A stretch of 22,444 nucleotides of DNA from a virus: positions 1-22,444 of the IMG/VR virus record IMGVR_UViG_3300037502_002811; one strand, given 5' to 3'. The position numbers were made by a program, and so were the translations under genes. Of this stretch, positions 1-8,670 are shown piece by piece. Position 1 is the stretch's first letter. Each line of letters starts with the position of its first letter. The notes below the pieces were generated by a model. That model was not told the DNA's origin, did not search any database, and saw only the letters and a program-made list of their open reading frames with translations.

Positions 1-276
1 CAAAAGTACGGCTTTAATGCTGCGTCATTCACCCCCATCCAGCGCCCACGGACCTATAACGAAATCGTTGTTCCGAGCGTTGGCCCGGTTTACGCAAAAG
101 ACGGTGGACACATCTCCGGACCCGGCACAGGGACCAGTGACGATGTGCCGGCTCTGTTGAGCGATGGAGAATTTGTTATGACGGCCAAGGCTGTCCGCGG
201 GGCCGGTAACGGTAGCCGCAAGGAAGGCGCTCGTAAGATGTATGAGCTCATGCACAAGCTTGAACGGAGGGCCTAA
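1..276 (+). CDS. Partial virion-associated protein (C-terminal 91 aa)
   Basis: The frame is open from base 1 and ends with TAA at 274-276, so only the C-terminus is in the window. It contains the segment GPGTGTSDDVPALLSDGEFV followed by a basic, helical tail. Segments of the form GPGTGTSD-x-(I/V)PA-x-LSDGE(F/Y)V recur near the ends of many phage structural and tail-associated proteins; this is from family knowledge, not a search. The gene lies 2 nt upstream of another virion-type gene on the same strand, which fits a structural operon. Its exact role (tail, internal or tape-measure-related) cannot be decided from this fragment. Confidence 0.8.
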   Translation, partial: QKYGFNAASFTPIQRPRTYNEIVVPSVGPVYAKDGGHISGPGTGTSDDVPALLSDGEFVMTAKAVRGAGNGSRKEGARKMYELMHKLERRA

Positions 277-278
277 GC

Positions 279-1793
279 GTGGCCGAAACTACCACACAGG
301 AACAAGTAGTCCGCGAAGCCCCGGAGCTTGAGGCCCGGAAGCTTGCGCTCATTGATCAGGCCCGCTCCCTTGCCGGGATTCGGCTAGACCTTCCTGACTT
401 CCGTGTCGCTGGCCTGAGCCCGCAGCAACAGCGGGCGCTGAAGATGGCCATGGCTGGGGTTGGCGCATATCAACCCTACCTAGACCAGGCCGGAAACCTC
501 TACGGGGAAGCCGCCCGCGGATTCCAAGGTGTTTCTGAGTATGGCCAAGACATCGTCAATGCCCTGCGGTCTGGGGCTTCCACCGCGCAGAGCTACGGTC
601 GCGGAGCATTAGAAGATGTGACCGCGGGGGCGGGTCTTGCCCGCGCCGGTGCTCGTGAAGCAAACCGGTATGCCAGCGGCGCGATGGGGGACATCGATGC
701 CGCGGCAGCTCGTGCGCTCGGCGCAGCGGGACGCGGGGTGGGCTCGTTCCAAACCGCAGCGAACATCGGCTCACAATACGGTCGGGGCGCGGTGTCAGAC
801 ATTGACGCGGCGGCGTCTCGTTCCGTCCGCGCAGCTTTTGCTGGCGCTCAGGAATATGACCCCCGCGATGTCCGGGCATACATGAACCCCTACGAATCGG
901 CTGTCGTGGCCAACGCCATGCGCGATATTCGCCGCGAAGGCGACATCATGCAGCAAGGCATTGCCGGTCAGGCCGCTCGTGCAGGTGCGTTTGGTGGAAG
1001 CCGCTTCGGTGTCCAAGCTGCGGAAACGAACCGCGCTACATTGGAAAAGGCCGGTGACACTTCGGCCCAGTTGCGCATGGCTGGTTACAACCAAGCACAA
1101 GCTGCTTCAATGAACGCCTTCCAAAACCAACAAGCTCGGTTGCAGCAGGCTGGCAACATGGCCCTCGGCGCAGGTCAGGCCCAAGCAGCTGTTGGCATAC
1201 AGGCCGGTCAGATGGGCATGGCTGGGCAGCAGGTTCTTGGCCAAAGCCAATTCAACCTTGGCCAACTCGGTCTTCAAGCCGGTCAGGCACAAGCTGCTAC
1301 TGGTATGCAGGCGGGTCAGATGGGTCTTCAAGCTGGCCAGCTCGGTCTCACCGCAGGTCAGGCCGAAGCAGCGACAGGCTTGCAGGCTGGCCAGCTCGGT
1401 CTTTCCAGTCAGCAGATGCTGGGTCAGGCTTATCAATCCGCGGCGGGCCTTCGCGCTCAAGAAGCTGCAGGTCTTGCAAGCCTTGGTCAGCAGCAGGCGA
1501 ACCTTGGTCAGATGGCCTCGGGCCTTGGACAGGGTGATGTGTCGTTCCTCTACAATATCGGCCAGCAACAGCAGGGCTATCAGCAGCGCATCCTTGATGC
1601 TCAGCGCATGTCTCAGCTGCAGCAGATGTACGAGCCCTATCAGCGTCTGGCTTTTGCGAGCGACATCTTCAAGAATGCTCCGTCTACGCAAATGGCCCTC
1701 ACCTCGGCGACGGCGCCATCGCCGTCTTGGATGTCGCAGGCGGCAGGCTTAGGCGTTGCGGGTCTCTCCGCTTACAATCTTTGGAACCGGTAA
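279..1793 (+). CDS. Ala/Gln/Gly-rich repeat virion-associated protein (504 aa)
   Basis: A GTG start is supported by GGAGG at 266-270, 8 nt upstream; the upstream gene stops 2 nt before. Three kinds of sequence are visible. First, residues about 100-190 carry repeated YGRGA/DIDAAA blocks. Second, near residues 205-260 there is a segment with YMNPYESAVV and GAFGGSRFG, a pairing I recognise from uncharacterised phage virion proteins. Third, residues about 297-385 are AGQ-rich repeats. There are no catalytic motifs and no clear membrane helix until a mildly hydrophobic C-terminus (AAGLGVAGLSAYNLW). The composition suggests a long helical, possibly ejected or tail-internal protein. Neighbours on both sides are of the same virion type. 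Gene call is secure; function is inferred. Confidence 0.85.
   Translation: MAETTTQEQVVREAPELEARKLALIDQARSLAGIRLDLPDFRVAGLSPQQQRALKMAMAGVGAYQPYLDQAGNLYGEAARGFQGVSEYGQDIVNALRSGASTAQSYGRGALEDVTAGAGLARAGAREANRYASGAMGDIDAAAARALGAAGRGVGSFQTAANIGSQYGRGAVSDIDAAASRSVRAAFAGAQEYDPRDVRAYMNPYESAVVANAMRDIRREGDIMQQGIAGQAARAGAFGGSRFGVQAAETNRATLEKAGDTSAQLRMAGYNQAQAASMNAFQNQQARLQQAGNMALGAGQAQAAVGIQAGQMGMAGQQVLGQSQFNLGQLGLQAGQAQAATGMQAGQMGLQAGQLGLTAGQAEAATGLQAGQLGLSSQQMLGQAYQSAAGLRAQEAAGLASLGQQQANLGQMASGLGQGDVSFLYNIGQQQQGYQQRILDAQRMSQLQQMYEPYQRLAFASDIFKNAPSTQMALTSATAPSPSWMSQAAGLGVAGLSAYNLWNR
1169..1430 (+). repeat. In-frame AGQ(A/M/L)-type coding repeats
   Basis: The DNA encodes repeated units AGQAQAAVGIQAGQMG, AGQAQAATGMQAGQMG and AGQAEAATGLQAGQLG, with GLQAGQLGL spacers. 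At DNA level a 17-nt block, gctggccagctcggtct, occurs exactly at 1332-1348 and 1386-1402, 54 nt (18 codons) apart. The repeats stay in frame, so length changes by recombination would keep the protein intact. Confidence 0.8.
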
Positions 1794-1800
1794 GAAACAC

Positions 1801-3096
1801 ATGTCCAAGGTCCTTGAACGGAAGATGTTCGCCAAGCAGGCGAAGAAGTTTGCTAAGGGTGGCGAAGTCGAACAGCAGGAACCGGCGTTCGACATGGAAG
1901 CGGGGCTCATGCCCCGCTCTCAGCGTGAGCGCATGGCCTCCGAACTTCTTGGCCGCGACCTCGGCTACAGCCTTCTTGCTCAAGGCGACCGGCCCATGTT
2001 CACCCGTCCAACAGCGACGGGCATGCCTCAGATGATGGCTCCTCCACAGGCCGTTCCTCCTCAGATGCAAGCCGCTCAGATGCAGCAGCTGGCGCAGGCC
2101 GGCATGCTGCCGCGGTTCCAAGAAGGTGGGGAAGTCAAAGAGCCCAGCATGTGGAGTCCTTTGACTTGGCTCAAGAAACTTTACGGCGGAAACCCGCCTC
2201 TTCCGGAAGGGTTGGACCGACCAACGCCTGTTGTTGATGCCCGTGTAAACCCGATGTCTCTCGGGTTTTCGATGTCTGACATGCCTCTCCCTCCCGACGG
2301 GGGAAGGAATTTGATGCCTTCCGGACTCCCAAGTCTTTCCAATGTTCTTGGGGTTCCTCAGTTCTCCACGCCGTCAGCCCCCAACGAAGCTCAGCAAGCT
2401 GCTATGGAAGCAGACCGCGAAAGCCGTCGTGCTGCCGGGTTTAGCAAGATCGCCCCGCCCGAGAAGAAGGCCCCGCCTCCGCCCCCTCCGGCTGAGAAGA
2501 AAAAAGATAATCTGCAGGACATCAAAGTAGATCGCGAAGCCCGTAAGGCTGAACTTGCAGCGCAGGCCCAAGCTGCTCGCGAAGAAAACAAGTGGCTTGC
2601 TCTGATGCAGGCAGGTCTCGCTATTGCTGCGGGCCGCAGTCCGAACGCCATTACCAACATTGGTCAAGGCGGGCAGGCAGGCTTAGCTTCGTTCATGGCC
2701 CTTGAACAGCAGCGCCGCCGCGATGAAGACGCTGCCATGCGCCGCGATATTGCTGAGCGTGAGTACGGTCTACAGGAGCGTCGTTTCCAAGCTCAACAGC
2801 CCTTGCTCGCAGCGCAAGCTGCCTATTGGCAAAACCGCCCGGCGAGCGAGCTCGCTACCCTTCAAGCACGGCAAATGGTCGCCCGCACCCGCGCCGCCGA
2901 GGCTGCCCGCAAGGCTTGGGAGAAAAAAGCTGCAAGCCCAGAGTACATGGGCATGAACGCTTTGCAAAAGCAGGCCGCGGAACAGTTGTTCTTGAAACAA
3001 GAAACTGACCGTCTTTATGGTGACGAGCTTTTGAAATTCCGTGCGGGGGTATATGGTGATCGCCAACAAGATGCGGAACCCACTACCGGGGAGTAA
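1801..3096 (+). CDS. Phage virion-associated protein with GGEV motifs and coiled coil (431 aa)
   Basis: I chose ATG 1801 (MSKVLERKMFAKQ) over an in-frame TTG at 1756, which would overlap the upstream gene. The Shine-Dalgarno is weak (ggtaag, about 10 nt upstream). The N-terminus has AKGGEV, repeated later as QEGGEVKE near residue 110. The middle (about 215-235) is Pro/Lys-rich with a run of six prolines. It is followed by KWLALMQAGLAIAAGRSPNA and then a long Arg/Glu/Gln-rich coiled coil to about residue 400. The LMQAGL-GLA-SPNA segment is one I recognise from uncharacterised virion proteins of environmental phages. It lies 3 nt before the giant gene and probably belongs to the same ejected-protein group. 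Confidence 0.82.
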   Translation: MSKVLERKMFAKQAKKFAKGGEVEQQEPAFDMEAGLMPRSQRERMASELLGRDLGYSLLAQGDRPMFTRPTATGMPQMMAPPQAVPPQMQAAQMQQLAQAGMLPRFQEGGEVKEPSMWSPLTWLKKLYGGNPPLPEGLDRPTPVVDARVNPMSLGFSMSDMPLPPDGGRNLMPSGLPSLSNVLGVPQFSTPSAPNEAQQAAMEADRESRRAAGFSKIAPPEKKAPPPPPPAEKKKDNLQDIKVDREARKAELAAQAQAAREENKWLALMQAGLAIAAGRSPNAITNIGQGGQAGLASFMALEQQRRRDEDAAMRRDIAEREYGLQERRFQAQQPLLAAQAAYWQNRPASELATLQARQMVARTRAAEAARKAWEKKAASPEYMGMNALQKQAAEQLFLKQETDRLYGDELLKFRAGVYGDRQQDAEPTTGE

Positions 3097-3099
3097 TCG

Positions 3100-6000
3100 G
3101 TGGCAGACTTTATCCAGCAGTATCGCGAGACTTTCCCGGAATTTCGCAAGTCCACAGACACTGAGATAATCGACACGCTTTACGACCGGTTCGGTGGCCC
3201 CGACTCCGGTGTGGATAAAGCGGACTTTGCTTTGAGCATGAAGGGCCGTGGTCCACGGATCTCTCCCCTTCGTGCAGGCATTGAAGGCCTAAAAGGCGCA
3301 GCCGAGACAGCCATTGCTCGCGGCGCTCAAGCTGTTGGCGCAGAAGAAACTGCGCAAGAATATCTCCGCAGCGCAGAAGAGCGCGGCGAAGATGTCGCGG
3401 CTCGCTATCAGCCTGTCACCCGCAGCTTTGAAGACGTTAACGATCCCTACACGTTCTATCGCTACATGCTTGAGCGTGGTGGCGAGTCGGCACCGCAGAT
3501 GGCCGCGATGCTTGGCGGTGGCGTCCTCGGTCTCGGTGCGCGTGGCGCCCTTGGTCTTGCAGGTCTTGCCGCCGCTCGTGGCATCCCCGCTTCCGCAGCA
3601 GCTGCGGCAGGCTCAACAGCGGTGGGGACTGGCGCATACACAGGCTACAACATCCAGCGTCAGATGGAGGAAGGCACTCCGTTTGAGGAGACCTCCTTGG
3701 GTGCTGCAGGTGCCGCGGCCCTTGGCCAGTCAGCGCTTGATACACTTTCTCTTGCAACGATCCTTCGCGGATTCCCCGGCCTGTCTCTTGGTCAAGCGGG
3801 TAGCCGTGTTGCAGCAACAGCCCGTCGCGCTGTTGAAGCGGGCGCTACAGAAGCGCTGACGGAAACAGGGCAGCAGGCGCTTGAGATTCTGCAGGCTGAT
3901 CCGGAGAAGCTGTTTAGCTTTAGCCCCGAAGTTCAAGAAGAGTTGAAGCAGGCGGCTATTGCTGGCGGCTTGTTGGGCGGTGCGCTTGGTGGTGTTGGTG
4001 GTGCAATCACATATCGCCGTCCGCCAGCTGCGGCGCCGGAAACGGAAACCGAAGGCGGCACTGAGACTGGCACAGAAGGTGGTCAGACCTCGACCACCGG
4101 CACGGACATTGATACGCAAGCCGCTGGAACGGATATCGATACGCAAGCTGCAGGCATTGACACTCAGGCCACTGGCGTTGAGCCGCCTCCGGCACAAGGT
4201 GCCGCCGGTGTGGAACCTCCCCCGGCACAAGGCGCGGCTGTTGAACCCCCGCCTGCTCAAGGTGCGGCGGTCGAGCCTCCCCCTGTCCAAGGCGCGGAGC
4301 CCGGACAGGTCACGGCTGTTGAACCCCCGCCCACGGCCCAAGGACAGCAGCCTCTAGCTCCTGCTCCGAAGATGGCTCCCCCGACACAACCCGAGCCAGT
4401 CCCTGCTCCGAAGGCTCCGTCGGGCATAGAACTCTTTGCATCTCCGTCCCCGCCGTCCCTTCCCAAGAAGCTTCAGCTTGGGAAGTGGAATTACAATTAC
4501 GGTCAGCAGGGCTCGTTTACGCTGAACTTCGGCAGTGACTTGGAAAAGGCGCTGTTTCAAGTTTCTAAGAAAACCACCAAGCCTGCCGACCTTCAGTACC
4601 GGGATTGGCTCAAGGACCAAGGTCTAACCGACAACCAGATCGACACATTGAGTTCTGACTTCCGTCAGCAGCTCACGTCCTTTATCGGCCAGAAGGTGAA
4701 GGCGGGCCAGACCACAGGCACCATAACGGTCCCTCGGTACAACCCTTCGATGGTTGGTCTTGGGGCTACCGCTCCTGTCCCCACCAAAGCCCCGACACCC
4801 GCCTCCCCGGCTCCGACCGGCCCCAGTGTCACCGCCGCGCAGCCGCCCGCCGCCCCGGCCCCACAAGGCCCGGAAGCCGAACCTATGGAGTTTGGGACGG
4901 GCGCTGAGCCCGGTGTCACCCCCGGTCAAACACCCTTCCCGGAACAGGTGTCCCGCCGCAAGACCGTACCTGTAACATTTGGCGCCGGGATAAATGGGTA
5001 TCAGGTTCAGACCCAAGCTCCTGGTCAAGCCACCGCAATTATTACTGTTGCCCGTGAGGATTACGACCGACTGCAAAACATCCTTCCCGGAGCCATCGAC
5101 ATTCTGGGAGAGATCCACGCTCGCATGTTCCCCGGCATGGAGATGAAGCTCAAGGTCCCTGCGGGTGGAGACAGTCGCGGGGGGTCCTTGGTCCTTTCTC
5201 CAAAACAGTTTCTTCTCCAAGTCAATCCGGACGTGTTGGAGGCAGAGTTTGGCACGGGCCCCAATCGCCAGACCAAAATGCTGCACACCTTGTTCCACGA
5301 GTTAATGCACCCTGTGGAAGAAGTGTATTTGGCTAATGCTCCACTGTCAGTGCTTGACGCCATCATCAAGCAGTATGTCCGTCTGCGGAATCCGAGCGCT
5401 GTTAACCGTGCGGCGGTTGTCTACGCTTTGAAGAGAACGCATGTTAAAGCTTCCGACCCCGAATTTGTTAAGGGCCTTCTTTCTTCCTTCGGTTTGAAGG
5501 CGAGAGTTTACGAAGAATACGTAAAGTCCACTTCCAAACAGTATCCCATATCTGTTTACTTGGAAGGACCTTCTTCAAGCACCTCGCTAACCCGAGACTA
5601 CTATCGCAGCTTTACCGAGTGGGTTGCGGAACAGGGCGCTGCTTGGCTGGTCAAGGAAGCGCAAGGCCTTGTTCCAAAGACCACGTTCGAAAAGTTTCAG
5701 AAAGCGATCTTGGATCGTCTGCGCAAGCTGTATCGCGAGATCGCCAAAAGCCTTGGCTTCGCTCCCAGAAAGGGCGCCTTCGAAGCTTTCTTGGAAGAGA
5801 ACTACGGCAAGCGGGCGCAGGTGTCTGCCACGCCGGATGGGTCGATCAAAGACCCACGCATCATTGACTACCCGTTCGATAACCTTGAGTCTGAGGCCCA
5901 AGGCAAGCCAACGATTAGCAAGAAGGCGGTCTCCGCGTACCTTGCTAAGAACAGGCCTCCGAAAACCGACATGGCTGGACGAGCGGGCGCAGGCGAACCC

Positions 6001-8670
6001 CTGATGCGGGAAGAGAGAGCGACCTCCCCGGCCGCTCCTGCCGATGTCGAAGCCGCGCAGAATAAATTGGCTAAGGCTTACACGAAGCCCGAGTCCATGG
6101 GCTTCAAAGGTTTCTTACGCGCCATCAAAGAAGCGTATGATTCCGGCTCGTACAAAAACCTCGGTGATAAACTTACCTACGCGCTCACCGACCGCTTCAT
6201 CTATGTGAAGCGGTTGCAGGAGCGTTACGTTGATTGGCTAAAGAAACAGGGCTTGTCATTGCAAGCAGCGTATGATGGACGCCATCCGATTGCTGCAAAC
6301 CTGTCTGCCTATGCCGCTATCCTCGGGCGCGAGAACGTCCTCGGACAACTTGAAACTCTCATCAAGTATGGCGGCAAGCCTGTCATCCGGATGTTCTCAA
6401 AATCCAATGACCCGCTTGAGAAATCTCTCGACGGCATGCTTGTTATTGACGGCTCCGATGGGAGCGCCGGCCTGACGTTCTTGGCGGACTTAATCCGGGA
6501 AGATACGCTTGATGCCTTCAAATACTACGCGATGGCAAAGCGCGTCCTCGGTAAGTACTCCGACAAGGAAGCTCCCATCACGCAGGAAGAAGCCAAGGCC
6601 ATCGTTGAGCATCACGAAAAAGATCCCGTCGTTATGAAGGCCTACAAGGACTATCAGGCTTTCAACAAGGCGATGATGCAAATGGCCGTGGACGCCGGTG
6701 TGCTGTCACAGGATGTTGCTGACGCTTTCCTTGAGCACAACGACTACTACCCGTTCTATCGTGAGATGGATGAGACGGGTCGTTACACAGGGCCTCTGTT
6801 TACAGGTGGCGTCCTTACACGGACCAAGATCCAGAAAGCTGTCGGCGGTTCAGCGCAACTTGAGGCTGACCCCGTCGAAGTGATCATGAAGAACGCACAG
6901 TTCTGGATGCACTCTGCTGCAAAGAACGTCGCTGCGCGTAAGATCTTCACGATGATGGAAAGTCTCGGCGACGCGACGCCAATTAAGAAGGGTGCGAAGC
7001 TTCCGCCTGATCAGACGGAAGCTGTTGTTCGCATCAACGGTCGCGAGCAATACTACGCCCTGAAAGATCCCGTCATGGCAGCTGCGCTTGAAACCACAGG
7101 CGCACAGCAGCTCCCCAACTGGACACGGATTCCGGCGAAGTTCACGCAGTTCTATCGCGAACTTGTCACGCGTTCTCCGGACTTCATCTTGAAGAACGTG
7201 TTCCGTGATCCAATGGGTGCGTATGTCACAAGCGGTGTGGACTTCAACCCGTTCGCTCCGATTAGGGGCTTTGTGAATGGGATCGTTGATCCGCAGAAAA
7301 TTCCTGAGATGCTGGCGCTGCAAAACTGGGGCATCAAAGGTGGCTTCCGTGCAATCCCCGGCGTCGAGGATGCGACTCAGCTCTTGAACGAAAACTTCAA
7401 GCCGACATCGAACGGTATCTACGTTGTCCCGAACGGCAACGTGCTGACCGGTATTATCGCTAAGGCTTGGAACAAGCTTGGCGAAATATCGGAAGCGTCT
7501 GACGCCGCGACCCGTATGGAGATCTATAAGCAGGTCTTGGCTAAGACAGGAAACGAAGCGGAAGCGGCGTTCCGTGCGCAGGAGGTTATCAACTTCCGCA
7601 AGCAAGGCGCGAGCTCTATCGTTCGCTACATGTCGATCATGGTTCCGTTCATCAACGGTCGCCTGCAAGGCATGGACGTCACGGCTCGTGCGTTCGGACC
7701 TAAGGCTTTTGCAAACACCATGATAAAGGGCGGCTATCTGTTCGCCGCCTCCATGGCGATGCAGGCGTTGTTCGGAGACGATGAAGAGTACAAGCAGCTG
7801 CCGGACTATGTGCGATACAGCACGATGCCGGTTCCTCTCAAGCTGCTCGGCCTCGGTGACAGCGGCTTCGTCGCGATTCCAAAGCCTTTCGAAATCGGGT
7901 TCGTGTTCCAAACATTCCCTGAAGTTCTCGCTCAGGCGATGATGGGTAACATTGAGAACCGCGACATCGGCAAGGCCGCTTTGGAGCAGCTCAAATCAAC
8001 CTTCGGTCTGGCCCTGTTCCCACAGATCATCGCGCCGATTGCGGAGCTGATCGTCAACCGCTCGACGCTAACAGGTCTGCCGATTGTTACAGAGGCGCAG
8101 AAGAATCTTCCGCCGGAGTTGCAGTACACTGCTGCAACATCCGACATCGTGAAGAATCTGGCGGGCTCCGCGGGTCTGTCCCCGGTGCAGGTCGAGGCTT
8201 TGATCAAGGGCTATGGCGGTCAGATCGTGACCAGCCTTCTCGGTCTGGTTGACGGCATGTATCGCACCGCATCCGGTGTGGGCGTGGAGAAGGATTGGAC
8301 GCAGTATCCAACAGTCTCGACCTTCCTCAAGACGCAGGCCAACACAAATCCCAAAGGGGTTGCGGACATCTACCGTCTGTCGGCTGAGATCCAAGGCGTG
8401 ACTACAGCGATCAACACCTACGTCGCACAGGGTCAAGCCGACAAAGCCGCCAACCTGATGAAGGAAAACGAAGGGCTGCTCACGATCAAGCAATCTGTCT
8501 CGGCTCTGCGCACTCAGCTCAACACCCTGAGCCGCAATGAGCGGATGCTCGTTAATAATCCGAACATCCCCCAAGATCAGAAGAACGCACAGCTTGATCA
8601 GATCAAGGAAGCCCGCCGTCAGATTGGCCGGGTGATGACCGAAAGCCTGATCGACAAGACTGGCAAGTGA
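3100..8670 (+). CDS. Giant polyvalent phage protein with metallopeptidase motif (1856 aa)
   Basis: A GTG start is supported by GGGGAG at 3088-3093. Parts in order: a conserved-looking N-terminus (MADFIQQYRETFPEF); a long Gly/Ala-rich hydrophobic region (about residues 128-305) that could interact with membranes; a Thr/Pro-rich repeat linker (about 310-460); a second Pro-rich linker (about 550-615); and a zincin-type motif HELMH at 733-737 with FTEWVAEQ at 838-845 as a possible source of the third ligand. A long helical region follows. A C-terminal block beginning at about 1348 (RELVTRSPDFILKNVFRD) resembles the LPD38-type domain of polyvalent proteins, and the end is coiled coil. Polyvalent proteins combine many domains and are thought to enter the host with phage DNA. 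The peptidase and LPD38 assignments rest on motif recognition only. Confidence 0.88.
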   Translation: MADFIQQYRETFPEFRKSTDTEIIDTLYDRFGGPDSGVDKADFALSMKGRGPRISPLRAGIEGLKGAAETAIARGAQAVGAEETAQEYLRSAEERGEDVAARYQPVTRSFEDVNDPYTFYRYMLERGGESAPQMAAMLGGGVLGLGARGALGLAGLAAARGIPASAAAAAGSTAVGTGAYTGYNIQRQMEEGTPFEETSLGAAGAAALGQSALDTLSLATILRGFPGLSLGQAGSRVAATARRAVEAGATEALTETGQQALEILQADPEKLFSFSPEVQEELKQAAIAGGLLGGALGGVGGAITYRRPPAAAPETETEGGTETGTEGGQTSTTGTDIDTQAAGTDIDTQAAGIDTQATGVEPPPAQGAAGVEPPPAQGAAVEPPPAQGAAVEPPPVQGAEPGQVTAVEPPPTAQGQQPLAPAPKMAPPTQPEPVPAPKAPSGIELFASPSPPSLPKKLQLGKWNYNYGQQGSFTLNFGSDLEKALFQVSKKTTKPADLQYRDWLKDQGLTDNQIDTLSSDFRQQLTSFIGQKVKAGQTTGTITVPRYNPSMVGLGATAPVPTKAPTPASPAPTGPSVTAAQPPAAPAPQGPEAEPMEFGTGAEPGVTPGQTPFPEQVSRRKTVPVTFGAGINGYQVQTQAPGQATAIITVAREDYDRLQNILPGAIDILGEIHARMFPGMEMKLKVPAGGDSRGGSLVLSPKQFLLQVNPDVLEAEFGTGPNRQTKMLHTLFHELMHPVEEVYLANAPLSVLDAIIKQYVRLRNPSAVNRAAVVYALKRTHVKASDPEFVKGLLSSFGLKARVYEEYVKSTSKQYPISVYLEGPSSSTSLTRDYYRSFTEWVAEQGAAWLVKEAQGLVPKTTFEKFQKAILDRLRKLYREIAKSLGFAPRKGAFEAFLEENYGKRAQVSATPDGSIKDPRIIDYPFDNLESEAQGKPTISKKAVSAYLAKNRPPKTDMAGRAGAGEPLMREERATSPAAPADVEAAQNKLAKAYTKPESMGFKGFLRAIKEAYDSGSYKNLGDKLTYALTDRFIYVKRLQERYVDWLKKQGLSLQAAYDGRHPIAANLSAYAAILGRENVLGQLETLIKYGGKPVIRMFSKSNDPLEKSLDGMLVIDGSDGSAGLTFLADLIREDTLDAFKYYAMAKRVLGKYSDKEAPITQEEAKAIVEHHEKDPVVMKAYKDYQAFNKAMMQMAVDAGVLSQDVADAFLEHNDYYPFYREMDETGRYTGPLFTGGVLTRTKIQKAVGGSAQLEADPVEVIMKNAQFWMHSAAKNVAARKIFTMMESLGDATPIKKGAKLPPDQTEAVVRINGREQYYALKDPVMAAALETTGAQQLPNWTRIPAKFTQFYRELVTRSPDFILKNVFRDPMGAYVTSGVDFNPFAPIRGFVNGIVDPQKIPEMLALQNWGIKGGFRAIPGVEDATQLLNENFKPTSNGIYVVPNGNVLTGIIAKAWNKLGEISEASDAATRMEIYKQVLAKTGNEAEAAFRAQEVINFRKQGASSIVRYMSIMVPFINGRLQGMDVTARAFGPKAFANTMIKGGYLFAASMAMQALFGDDEEYKQLPDYVRYSTMPVPLKLLGLGDSGFVAIPKPFEIGFVFQTFPEVLAQAMMGNIENRDIGKAALEQLKSTFGLALFPQIIAPIAELIVNRSTLTGLPIVTEAQKNLPPELQYTAATSDIVKNLAGSAGLSPVQVEALIKGYGGQIVTSLLGLVDGMYRTASGVGVEKDWTQYPTVSTFLKTQANTNPKGVADIYRLSAEIQGVTTAINTYVAQGQADKAANLMKENEGLLTIKQSVSALRTQLNTLSRNERMLVNNPNIPQDQKNAQLDQIKEARRQIGRVMTESLIDKTGK
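4099..4347 (+). repeat. GTDIDTQAAG and VEPPPAQGA coding repeats in the giant gene
   Basis: Tandem in-frame repeats encode two GTDIDTQAAG units and a shorter GIDTQATG (4099-4176). They are followed by five VEPPP-containing units, the first four as VEPPP(A/V)QGA (4177-4347, from residue 360). They form an extended, probably disordered linker between the hydrophobic N-terminal part and the metallopeptidase-like part. Codon use varies between copies, so the repeat is more strongly conserved as protein than as DNA. Confidence 0.85.

Noticed and set aside
6850-7911. 353-aa open frame on the minus strand
   Set aside because: It lies fully antisense to the giant gene, whose frame shows recognisable conserved segments; the antisense product has an Arg/His-rich shadow composition and no motif.
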